Of a stretch of DNA of 47,500 bases, positions 1-11,600 are shown piece by piece. The position numbers and the translations under genes are program-made. How positions within the stretch are numbered: the first letter of the stretch is position 1; each line of letters starts with the position of its first letter. Source of the DNA: Glandiceps talaboti (lineage: Eukaryota > Hemichordata > Enteropneusta > Spengelidae); assembly GCF_964340395.1 (NCBI RefSeq), contig NC_135560.1, positions 23,296,675-23,344,174 of the forward strand. The letters are read 5' to 3'. The notes below the pieces were generated by a model, which was not told the origin of the DNA, ran no database searches, and saw nothing but the letters and a program-made list of their open reading frames with translations.

Positions 1-773
1 TTATGCCATGTTTAAAACCTATAATAGGCAAGTGAACAAATTTAGGTCAAACCAATGTTAATGGTCCAAGCAACAGATGGGAAAGTGATCCTTCCAAAGT
101 GTGACCCTTCCTCCTTGAATAACTTCTCCCCGGCTCCTGTCCCTTTCTCACAAATATTTAATCTTATTGTCATATCAATTAAATCAGTATTTATATTTTT
201 TCAAATATTGAGTTTTTGGAATATTTCATTATAGCACAATCAAATGTTGTTTGGTCACCAGATATAAAGTTACAAAATTTCTTGTATATTTACAGACTTA
301 CAGACAATTAACAGCACACTTGTAATAAAAATTTGTAATAAAATTACCGACATTTGTAATTAATTGGCGACATTTGTAATAATTAACTAACGACATTTGT
401 AATAAACGGCCGACATTTGTACATTTGTAGTAACATTGCCGACATCTTAAAGCCGAGTTTTAAAATTTTAAAGAACAGCATTTACATATAAATTGTCGAT
501 ATTTAAGTATGATCGTAATCCTGCATGCCAGGAAGTTTTGCGCCGATATATAGCACCAAAAAGGACACACGGCGATATCTTTATGTATCTACTTCTATGA
601 TTCAAATCCAACATTCTTTCTTTAACTATCAGAGTTTATCGTTGGTTGGCGGCCTATCATAGGCTTGACAACGGTGGTAATTTGTCCCCAAATGCATGGC
701 AGTTAAACTATTGGTTGCAAAATCGCCGTTTATGTTTTCTAGAGAAATCGGATTATTTGATGGTCAAAATAAT
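1..773. other. Gene-free AT-rich flank with a weak short repeat
   Basis: No coding exon is recognisable. Between about 320 and 455 a short imperfect repeat built on CGACATTTGTAATAA recurs four to five times. The small open frame at 696-896 runs into poly-C/poly-G sequence of the neighbouring transposon and is not credible as a gene. Confidence 0.6.
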
Positions 774-776
774 TTA

Positions 777-2320
777 GGGAGCCGTCATTATTTACGGTTG
801 GGGGAGGGTCGGAGGAATTCGTTGATAAGAAGTGAAAATTCAACCCCCCCCCCCCATACTGCAGGAAAAAAAATGACCCCTCCCCCTCCCACCTGACTTT
901 AGAAATTGGGATGACCCCCCCATTCCCGCTTCCATTATATACATGAAGTGGTGGGTATTAAAGAGAGGAAATTATATTATTTATATTGCTACAATTGTAT
1001 TATTAATGATTATTGGGGTACTTACAAAACAACTTCATTTCAGTAAGAATACTTATTAAGAGCATTCCGTCATGAGCCAGCTCTTCTACCACCACCACCC
1101 CCTCCCCCTTGTCACAACAATTGATTCAGTCTGACTGACACAGTCACTTTCCTCACTCTCACTGTCAAGGTCTCTCATTACAACATCATCTTCATCACAG
1201 TCATCTGGCCTACTTTCAACACAATATTTTGTTTTTGAAAGCTTTGCATTGTCAACGACAGACTTTCGAAGACAGTCAGCCATAATGGCTTTCATTTTAT
1301 CGTCTTTTTTCCCTTTCTTTGATAAGTTATGTCTTTCAAGGTATTTGTCCAATTCTTTAACTTTCAGTTTTGAAAGTGTTCCACTGAGAGTTAATGACAA
1401 CCAATCATACATTTCATATGTCAAAGCATCTTCCTCTTCCCTCTTCCTAAATCTGATGACAGATAAGCAACAACAAATTCAGTTACAACCCTTGTCTCAC
1501 TTCTTTGTAATTTAAATAATTTAGACTCACCAGAAACAAGGCAAGTCTTGTGAGAGTAAGGGTAACCATCACAATAATGTGTGATATTAAAGTAAGCCAA
1601 ATTCCCAAAGTTTGTTGGAATGGTCATCTGTCTGCTCACAGGTATTGCATCACTGCATAGCTTTGCTTTTAGTAGTCAATTATCCAAAGCGTGAAATAAT
1701 CAGGTGAAATTTACGAGACTGTAAGACAGTTTTTTTGCAATGTGTTTTACTAGTCGAGACTTTCCATTGATATATTTGCAATCAGAATTTTTACCTTATT
1801 TAATACAAAGCAGAGACACTTCTAAGCTGAAACAAACTAGTGATGGCAAGCTAGTGTTACAGTGACACCTGTCAAATTATAATGACTTCAGTACATATTT
1901 ACAAACTGGGTGACAACCTGACAACTAATTGATTCAAAGTTTGCTTTCAGAGTTTATACTAGTAGTTATATATTACTCACATATTTATTTTAAGATATTG
2001 TTATATAATTTAGTTTCTACTTGACACACAACTCCACATTGTTCATGTAGCACATAAACAAATATTTAGGAAAACCAAAAGCTTTAATGTTTTGAAAATA
2101 TTTTCTATTTCTTTTAAAATGTTAATAAAGTTACATTTTATGTAACAGGTTAAATAATCCTGATACTGTGTGCACAAGTTTTTCGAAACAGATTTTTGTG
2201 TATCCCCCCCCCTACCTTTCCCTCATTTTTCGGTAGCCCCCCCCCCCCCGACCAAATCCAATTTTCAAGTGACAGTCCAAATTCCTCCGACCCCCCCAAC
2301 CGTAAATAATGATGGCTCCC
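777..2320. mobile_element. PIF/Harbinger-like DNA transposon remnant with ~46-bp inverted ends
   Basis: The left end (from 777, GGGAGCC, CATTATTTACGG, a G-tract, then CGGAGGAATT) is mirrored at the right end (2280-2320, AATTCCTCCGA, a C-tract, CCGTAAATAATG, GGCTCCC). The copies are flanked by TTA on both sides (774-776 and 2321-2323). A 3-bp TTA/TAA target duplication is the established habit of PIF/Harbinger elements, so the superfamily call is an inference from TSD and length, not from a transposase. Inner poly-C/G tracts occur near both ends. The interior encodes only broken minus-strand frames (1086-1639). Confidence 0.65.
1086..1639 (-). pseudogene. Broken ORF of the 777-2320 transposon, SAP-like segment
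   Basis: Two overlapping minus-strand frames (1421-1639 then 1086-1424 and a little upstream in the same frame) read as one protein interrupted by a frameshift near 1430-1440. The downstream part has a lysine-rich helix pair (LSKLKVKELDKYLERH, then KKDDKMKAIM) that resembles a SAP DNA-binding motif, followed by an acidic tail rich in Asp/Glu/Ser. The upstream part is not recognised. No DDE or nuclease motif is visible. It is probably a leftover of an element-encoded protein. The SAP call is by eye only. Confidence 0.4.
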
Positions 2321-2327
2321 TTAGCTA

Positions 2328-2699
2328 AGATCTCTAATGTGGATTAGATTATTTCGTTATTTGCTTGCTAACTAATCGGCTGAATCACTCACTCATTCAC
2401 TCACTCACTCACTCACTCACTCACTCACTCCCTCCCTCACTCAGTCGCTCGCTCGCTCGCTTACTCACCGACACGACCGACCGACCGGCCGACCGACTGA
2501 CCGACTGACTGACTGACTGACTGACTGACTGACTAACTCACTGAATGACTGACTGACTCGCAGAATTCAGTCACTCAGAAAATCACCATCATGCATCACA
2601 AACAACTCATACATTCGCGTACTCAGACGCTCACTAGCATGCTAGAGGAAATATCATTCAAGAACTAGATAAATACAAGTTATAAAACAGTCATTGAAA
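2328..2699. repeat. Tetranucleotide repeats (CACT)n, (CCGA)n, (GACT)n
   Basis: From about 2388 to 2560 runs of CACT, then GCTC/CCGA, then GACT follow one another directly. The flanks are AT-rich without coding signal. Confidence 0.85.
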
Positions 2700-3140
2700 T
2701 GACTTTATTGCTATAAAGTGGCGGCTGTCATTCCACTTATGCTATAGAGTGGCGACTGTCATTCCACTGTTTACCAATTGTAACTGCTGTCATTCCAGTT
2801 CCAAAGCATTGAAAATGCTGTCATTCCACTTATTTTATAGAGTGGCGGGTGTCATTCCACTGGTTTTACAGTGCAGAGGGTGTCATTCAACTAACTGAAT
2901 GTAGAAAAGGGTGTCATTCCACTGTTTACCACCTAGAAATGCCGTCATTCCAGTTCCAAAGCATTGAAAATGCTGTCATTCCACTTATTTTATAGAGTGG
3001 CGGCTGTCATTCCACTGGTTTTACAGTGCAGAGGGTGTCATTCAACTAACTGAATGTAGAAAAGGGTGCCATTCCACTGTTTACCACCTAGAAATGCTGT
3101 CATTCGTTTTCCGTCATTCAGGTTGTCATTCGTTTTAGGG
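2700..3140. repeat. 155-bp satellite, first locus
   Basis: The GTGCAG landmark recurs at 2871 and 3026, a 155-bp period. Inside each unit the short motif TGTCATTCCACT is itself repeated four to five times, so the unit is a nested repeat. The same satellite, with the same terminal variant ending in GTTTTAGGGTCACCC, recurs at 36240-36836. Confidence 0.85.
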
Positions 3141-3273
3141 TCACCCATACAGAATGGGTGAATGACAAGACATACAAAATGGTTGACTAGACATACAGAA
3201 TGGGTGAATGACATACAGAATGGTTGACTAGACATACAGAATGGTTGACTAGACATACAGAATGGGTGAATGA
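3141..3273. repeat. ~20-26-bp array (CATACAGAATGG units)
   Basis: The motif CATACAGAATGGGTGAATGA alternates with GGTTGACTAGACATACAG. An expanded version stands at the matching place upstream of the second protease copy (46270-46498), so it belongs to the duplicated block. TCACCCAT at 3141 and ATGGGTGA at 3154 form a small palindrome. Confidence 0.8.
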
Positions 3274-3421
3274 CAAAACCACTTGGTCTTTACAGTGAAC
3301 CAAAACTTAACAGTCAAATATTGTGTCATATAGAAACATTGTTGCAAATTTCTTTAATTTTAAATTTACTTATGTTTTTTTTCAAAATCATGTCTGTTCC
3401 AGTAACTCGTTAGCACTTTTG

Positions 3422-3429
3422 TGACGTCA
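3422..3429 (+). promoter_or_regulatory. Consensus CRE palindrome (TGACGTCA)
   Basis: A full cAMP-response-element palindrome lies about 690 bp upstream of the protease start codon and is unchanged in the duplicate (46649-46656). Retention in both copies fits function but may only reflect recent duplication. The CREB/ATF link is inferred from the motif alone. Confidence 0.35.
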
Positions 3430-4037
3430 TATAAAGTAATCCTGAGAAGTATGTCGTATGAGAACACCAGCAGAATTGAAGGTTTTCAAAACACATTACG
3501 TGTAATAGGTTATATCAAGGCAAAGTGAAACTCAGAAAGGAAATGGTCATTTAAAAACAATCTAAATAATCAGGAGACTGGTGTCAACCATTGTGAATAC
3601 CGAGTAGGAGATATGTTGCCAAACCCTGTGTACAGTTTGTGATCGACAATATGAGAACCTATGGTTTATGGCAACCACATGGTAAAATAGCAAGAATATT
3701 GTCATATACACTGTTTATTAGCAAATAGATTAACACATACAATATTATTGAATGTTCAACCTCGTATTTTAAATGTCTGTGTACAGATTACATGCGACTG
3801 TAAGACTGTGTCACGATATTAGCACAGGACTTTCCTTCTCCTCAAGAGTGAAGTTTATCTTTACGTGGTGCATATATTCAAAACAATTGTTTTGACATGC
3901 ATTGTAACTGCTATTGAATTGTGAAAAGTAATGGCACCTTTATCCAAATCATGAAATATTTGTGTAAATTTGTATACAGAGATAATCAGAAAAGTAACAT
4001 CTGTCGATTCTCATACATTTTGTAGTTATCTGTCGAG

Positions 4038-4044
4038 TATAAAA
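4038..4044 (+). promoter_or_regulatory. TATA box of the protease gene
   Basis: TATAAAA lies 64 bp before the ATG at 4108. A TCA initiator-like trinucleotide about 30-40 bp downstream would give a leader of roughly 30-40 nt. The same core is conserved at 47294-47300 before the second copy. A strong TATA core is common in highly expressed digestive or secreted protease genes. Confidence 0.7.
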
Positions 4045-4107
4045 TGATGAGGTCCACCTATTTAGCTTACTTGTTGCATCTCAACCTGAACCAGAAGAAT
4101 CATCGAT

Positions 4108-4141
4108 ATGTGGATCGTTCTATTGTTAGCTGCTATTGCCG
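4108..4141 (+). CDS. Protease homologue exon 1 (signal peptide)
   Basis: ATG at 4108 is the first after the TATA core and opens a hydrophobic leader. The exon ends in phase 1 at G|GTAAGT. The second gene copy keeps the same peptide at 47364-47397. Confidence 0.9.
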
Positions 4142-4675
4142 GTAAGTCGTTGGTTGTTTTTTCTTTAATTTCTGGCGTAGTTTTGATTATTCAGTTTTAA
4201 CTAAAATCTAGACACAAAGCTCTACATGGCTATATTGTTGTGATTTCCGTACATAACCATGGAAGTCAACACATCACATAATTACACTAAAACTTTGTCA
4301 GTTGACTCACTAAACGGGATACGAATCTATTTGTAATGTCAAACTACGTTATTTAAAGTAAACCACTCATCAAGATTCATTTAAAATGTTCTGTCACTTG
4401 ATAATATTTATACAATATAGTGTGAACTAAACAATCTTTGTTTTTGTCCCTCTTGTTACAGCCACAGCGGCGCAAGGTAGGGATAGTTCTGAAATTCTTG
4501 TTACATACGCACACCCACATGCACACATAATTTATACGTACATGCATACAGTCACGCTCTGTCTGTCATTCTCTGACTATGTCTGTCTGTCTGTCTGTCT
4601 CTTTCACTGTCTCGCTGTCTCTTTCTGTGTCTGTCTGTCTGTCTTTGTCTGTCTCCCTCCCTCTCTGTCTCCGTC

Positions 4676-4706
<31 letters not shown>

Positions 4707-4719
4707 GTCTCTCTCTCTG

Positions 4720-4802
<83 letters not shown>

Positions 4803-5453
4803 GTGGCGTATGCATGAAGTTAATTCTATCAAGTAACCAACCTTTAAGTATGTATTGTGTTTCATTTATTCAACGATAAAGCGCTTCAAAGTCTAGAAAA
4901 GAAATAATGAAAAGCCTATGATTGGCAGAAACTGACATTCAACTGGTTACCATTCTGATTTTCATAGCGAATTCACGGCAGTGACTTCGGTTAATATGAT
5001 CTTATTGGTGTTGTATCGTTCACTATAGCTTCGAGTTCTAGGGGGGTTGGGTAGGTGACTTGATGCACCAGCTTTGTAGTGAGATTCGGCCTGGACAAAT
5101 TAACATCCACGATTTGTTATTACAAAGTACATTTCTCAATAATAACAGAGTGTGGTGTGTCCACCATTCCACCGGTGGCACCTTCCAGCAATGGAATTGA
5201 CATTGTTGGAGGTGTAGAAGCTGTACCACATAGTTGGCCATGGACAGCACAACTAAAAGGAATCCTCAATAAACATATCTGTGGTGCTAGTCTCATCGCT
5301 CCAAAGTGGGTAATTACTGCAGCTCATTGTACAACAGGACCACCAGCATAGTAAGTGGATTCGTTGAAGTAATAGATTAATAGATTGACGGGTGGATGGA
5401 TAGATAAGCAGGCACGCAGATATACAGACTGTTTTGTTCAAGTTGATTGATTA

Positions 5454-5497
<44 letters not shown>

Positions 5498-5557
5498 GTT
5501 GGTTGATTGGTTGGTTGGTTGGTTGGTTGGTTGGTTGGTTGGTTGGTTGGTTGGTTA

Positions 5558-5647
<90 letters not shown>

Positions 5648-8600
5648 CGATCGATTGATTGATTGATTGAATCCTTTACAGTCGTGATGGCATTGTCGTC
5701 CATGTTGGTACTCATAATCGAGATATACAAGACTCCTTAGAGCAAGTTATGACTGTAGAAGAGATCTTTGATCATCCGGAGTACAGTGGTTTGACCTTGA
5801 ACAACGACATTGCTTTGCTCAAACTGGACAAGGAAGTAGAACAAAACGACCACGTGGCAATAGGCTGCTATACAAGTAGACATTATCTTGACGGTACAAA
5901 GTGTGCCGTTGTTGGTTGGGGTGACACTCAAAGTAAGTTCAAAACTATGCATCGATCAAGAGTTTGCTTTTCATGATTGCCAGAAATCATTCCTTATCGT
6001 TCACTTTAACAGTCGAAATTACAGCTATTTACACTGTTGATTAGATCTTTAACAGTCGAAATTACAGCTATTTCCACTGTTGATTAGAGGTTTAGCAGTC
6101 GAAATTACAGCTATTTACACTGTTGATTAGACCTTTAACAGTCGAAATTACAGCTATTTACACTGTTGATTAGATCTTTAACAGTCGAAACTACAGCTAT
6201 TTACACTGTTGATTAGACCTTTAACAGTCGAAATTACAGCTATTTGCACTGTTGATTAGAGGTTTAACAGTCGAAATTACAGCTATTTACACTGTTGAAT
6301 AGATCTTTAACTGTCGAACTTACAAGTATTTACACTGTTGATTAGATCTTTAACAGTCGAATTTACAGCTATTTACACTGTTGAATAGAACTTTAACAGT
6401 CGAACCTACAACTATTTACACTGTTGATTAGAGGTTTAACAGTCGAACCTACAACTATATACACTGTTGATTAGACCTTTAACAGTCGAATTTACAGCTA
6501 TTTACAATGTTGATTAGACCTTTAACTGTCGAACTTACAAGTATATACACTGTAGATTAGAGGTTTAACAGTCGAACCTACAACTATTTACACTGTTGAT
6601 TAGACCTTTAACAGTCGAACCTACAACTATATACACTGTTGATTAGACCTTTAACAGTCGAACCTACAACTATATACACTGTTGATTAGACCTTTAACAG
6701 TCGAACCTACAACTATATACACTGTTGATTAGACCTTTAACAGTCGAATTTACAGCTATTTGCAATGTTGTTTAGACCTTTAACAGTCGAACCTACAACT
6801 ATTTACACTGTAGATTAGATCTTTAACTGTCGAAATTGCAGCTATTTACACTGTTGATTAGACCTTTAACAGTCAAAATTACAGCTATTTGCAATGTTGA
6901 TTAGACCTTTAACAGTCGAACCTACAACTATATACACTGTTGATTAGATCTTTAACTGTCGAAATTACAGCTATTTGCAATGTTAATTAGACCTTTAACA
7001 GTCGAAACTACAACTATATACACTGTTGATTAGACCTTTAACAGTCGAAATTACAGCTATTTACACTGTTGATTAGACCTTTAACAGTCGAAACTACAGC
7101 TATTTACACTGTTGATTAGACCTTTAACAGTCGAAATTACAGCTATTTGCACTGTTAATTAGACGTTTAACAGTCGAAATTACAGCTATTTACACTGTTG
7201 ATTAAACCTTTAACAGTCGAAATTACAGCTATTTACACTGTTGAATAGATCTTTAACTGTCGAACTTACAAGTATTTACACTGTTGATTAGATCTTTAAC
7301 AGTCGAACCTACAACTATATACACTGTGGATTAGAGGTTTAACAGTCGAAATTACAGCTATTTACAATGTTGATTAGACCTTTAACAGTCGAACCTACAA
7401 CTATATACACTGTGGATTAGAGGTTTAACAGTCGAAAATACAGCTATTTGCAATGTTGATTAGACCTTTAACAGTCGAAATTACAGCTATTTGCAATGTT
7501 GATTAGACCTTTAACAGTCGAACCTACAACTATATACACTGTTGATTAGATCTTTAACTGTCGAAATTACAGCTATTTGCAATGTTAATTAGATGTTTAA
7601 CAGTCGAATTTATAGCTATTTACTGTTAATTAGATCTTTAACAGTCGAACTTACAACTATTTACACTGTTGATTAGATCTTTAACTGTCGAAATTACAGC
7701 TATTTGCAATGTTAATTAGACCTTTAACAGTCGAAATTACAGCTATTTACACTGTTGATTAGACCTTTAACAGTCGAAAACTACAGCTATTTACACTGAT
7801 TAGACCTTTAACAATCGAAATTACAGCTATTTGCACTGTTAATTAGAGGTTTAACAGTCGAATTTACAGCTATTTACACTGTTGATTAGACCTTTAACAG
7901 TCGAAATTACAGCTATTTACACTGTTGAATAGATCTTTAACTGTCGAACTTACAAGTATTTACACTGTTGATTAGACCTTTAACAGTCGAACCTACAACT
8001 ATATACACTGTGGATTAGAGGTTTAACAGTCGAAATTACACCTATTTACAATGTTGATTAGACCTTTAACAGTCGAACCTACAACTATATACACTGTGGA
8101 TTAGAGGTTTAACAGTCGAAAATACAGCTATTTGCAATGTTGATTAGACCTTTAACAGTCGAAATTACAGCTATTTGCAATGTTGATTAGACCTTTAACA
8201 GTCGAACCTACAACTATATACACTGTTGATTAGATCTTTAACTGTCGAAATTACAGCTATTTGCAATGTTAATTAGATGTTTAACAGTCGAATTTATAGC
8301 TATTTACACTGCTAATTAGATCTTTAACAGTCGAACTTACAACTATTTACACTGTTGATTAGATCTTTAACAGTCAAATTTACAAATATATACACTGTTG
8401 ATTAGATCTTTAACAGTCGAATTTACAGCTATTTACACTGTTGATTGGATCTTTAACAGTCGAATTTACAGCTATTTACACTGTGGATTAGAGGTTTAAC
8501 AGTCGAATTTACAGCTATTTACACTGTTGTTAGATCTTTAACAGTCGAATTTACAGCTATTTCCAATGTTGATTAGATCTTTAACTGTTAATTAGATCTT

Positions 8601-11600
8601 TACTGTCGAACTTACAACTATTTGCACTGTTGATTAGATCTTTAACAGTCGAACTTATAACTATTTACACTGTTTGTTAGATCTTTAACAGTCGAATTTA
8701 CAACTATTTACACTGTTGATTATATCTTTAACAGTCGAATTTACAACTATTTACACTGTTGATTATATCTTTAACAGTCGAATTTACAACTATTTACATT
8801 GTTGATTATATCTTTAACAGTCGAATTTACAGTTATTTACACTGTTGATTATATCTTTAACTGTCGAATTTACAGCTATTTACATTGGTGATTAGATCTT
8901 TAACAGTCGAATTTACAGCTATTTACAATGTTAATTAGATCTTTAACTGTCGAACTTACAGCTATTCACACTGTTGAATAGATCTTTAACTGTCGAACTT
9001 ACAAGTATTTACACTGTTGATTAGATCTTTAATAGTCAAATTTACAGCTATATACACTGTTGATTAGATCTTTAACAGTTGAATTTACAGCTATTTACAC
9101 TGTTGGTTAGATCTTTAACAGTCGAATTTACAGCTTTTTACACTGTTGATTAGATCTTTAACAGTCAAAATTACAACTATTTGCACTGTTGATTAGATCT
9201 TTAACAGTCGAATTTACAGCTATTTACACTGTTGATTAGATCTTTAACTGTCGAACTTACAGCTATTTACACTGTTGATTAGATCTTTAACAGTCGAATG
9301 TACAGCTATTTACACTATTGATTAGAGGTTTAACAGTCGAACTTACAACTATTTACACTGTTGATTAGAACTGACTGATTGATTAGAGCATTGTTTTATC
9401 AGTGATAAGACAATTAAAGCTGGTTATGAAGGTGTCGGAAAATCTTCTCATCACATGTACACAGCACACAGCACACAGCGGGGTGCAATCCATATATTTA
9501 ACCACAGCACACAGCGGGTTGCAATCCATATATTTAACCACAGCACACAGCAGGGTGCAATCCATATATTTAACCACAGCACACAGCAGGGTGCAATCCA
9601 TATATTTAACCACAGCACACAGCAGGGTGCAATCCATATATTTAACCACAGCACACAGCAGGGTGCAATCCATATATTTAGCCACGGCACACAGCGGGGT
9701 GCAATCCATATATTTAACCACAGCACACAGCAGGGTGCAATCCATATATTTAACCACAGCACACAGCAGGGTGCAATCCATATATTCAACCACAGCACAC
9801 AGCAGGGTGCAATCCATATATTTAACCACAGCATACAGCAGGGTGCAATCCATATATTTAACCACAGCACACAGCGGGGTGCAATCCATATATTTAACCA
9901 CAGCATACAGCAGGGTGCAATCCATATATTTAACCACAGCACACAGCGGGATGCAATCCATATATTTAACCACAGCACACAGCGGGGTGCAATCCATATA
10001 TTTAACCACAGCACACAGCGGGGTGCAATCCATATATTTAACCACAGCACACAGCAGGGTGCAATCCATATTAAACCACAGCACACAGCAGGGTGCAATC
10101 CATATATTTAACCACAGCATACAGCAGGGTGCAATCCATATATTAAACCACAGCACACAGCAGGGTGCAATCCATATATTTAACCACAGCACAAAGCAAG
10201 GTGCAATCCATATATTAAACCACAGCCCACAGCAGGGTGCAATCCATATATTTAACCACAGCACACAGCAGGGTGCAATCCATATATTAAACCACAGCAC
10301 ACAGCAGGGTGCAATCCATATATTTAACCACAGCACACAGCGGGGTGCAATCCATATATTAAACCACATCACACAGCAGGGTGCAATCCATATATTTAAC
10401 CACAGCATACAGCGGGGTGCAATCCATATATTTAACCACAGCACACAGCGGGGTGCAATCCATATATTTAACCACAGCACACAGCAGGGTGCAATCCATA
10501 TATTTAACCACAGTACACAGCACACAGCAGGGTGCAATCCATATATTTAACCACAGCACACAGCAGGGTGCAATCCATATATTTAACCACAGCACACAGC
10601 ACACAGCAGGGTGCAATCCATATATTTAACCACAGCACACAGCAGGGTGCAATCCATATATTTAACCACAGCACACAGCGGGGTGCAATCCATATATTTA
10701 ACCACAGCACACAGCAGGGTGCAATCCATATATTAAACCACAGCACACAGCAGGGTGCAATCCATATATTTAACCACAGCATACAGCAGGGTGCAATCCA
10801 TATATTAAACCACAGCACACAGCAGGGTGCAATTCATATATTTAACCACAGCACACAGCAAGGTGCAATCCATATATTAAACCACAGCACACAGCAGGGT
10901 GCAATCCATATATTTAACCACAGCACACAGCAGGGTGCAATCCATATATTAAACCACAGCATACAGCAGGGTGCAATCCATATATTTAACCACAGCATAC
11001 AGCAGGGTGCAATCCATATATTTAACCACAGCACACAGTGGGGTGCAATCCATATATTAAACCACAGCATACAGCGGGGTGCAATCCATATATTTAACCA
11101 CAGCACACAGCGGGGTGCAATCCATATATTTAACTACAGCACACAGCAGGGTGCAATCCATATATTTAACCACAGCACACAGCAGGGTGCAATCCATATA
11201 TTTAACCACAGCACACAGCGGGGTGCAATCCATATATTTAACCACAGCACACAGCAGGGTGCAATCCATATATTTAACCACAGCACACAGCAGGGTGCAA
11301 TCCATATATTTAACCACAGCACACAGCGGGGTGCAATCCATATATTTAACCACAGCACACAGCAGGGTGCAATCCATATACTTAACCACAGCACACAGCA
11401 GGGTGCAATCCATATATTTAACCACAGCACACAGCAGGGTGCAATCCATATATTAAACCACAGCACACAGCGGGGTGCATCCATATATTTAACCACAGCA
11501 CACAGCAGGGTGCAATCCATATACTTAACCACAGCACACAGCAGGGTGCAATCCATATATTTAACCACAGCACACAGCAGGGTGCAATCCATATATTTAA

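Larger units (their letters stand above)
3274..4241 (+). repeat. Left copy of a segmental duplication (protease promoter and exon 1)
   Basis: This segment is repeated at 46499-47500 with roughly 14-18 substitutions counted by eye over about 1 kb plus small indels. The offset is about 43.2 kb. It holds the upstream region, promoter, exon 1 and the start of intron 1 of the protease gene. The right copy continues past the window, so the true length is unknown. Confidence 0.9.

Noticed and set aside
3038-3256. Minus-strand open frame with repeated MSSQPFC
   Set aside because: Translation of the short tandem array, also seen at 46196-46480.
4542-4865. Ser/Leu-rich and Arg/Glu-rich open frames
   Set aside because: Translation of the CT microsatellite in intron 2.
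5377-5730. Asn-Gln-Pro repeat open frame on the minus strand
   Set aside because: Translation of the GATT/GGTT microsatellite of intron 3.
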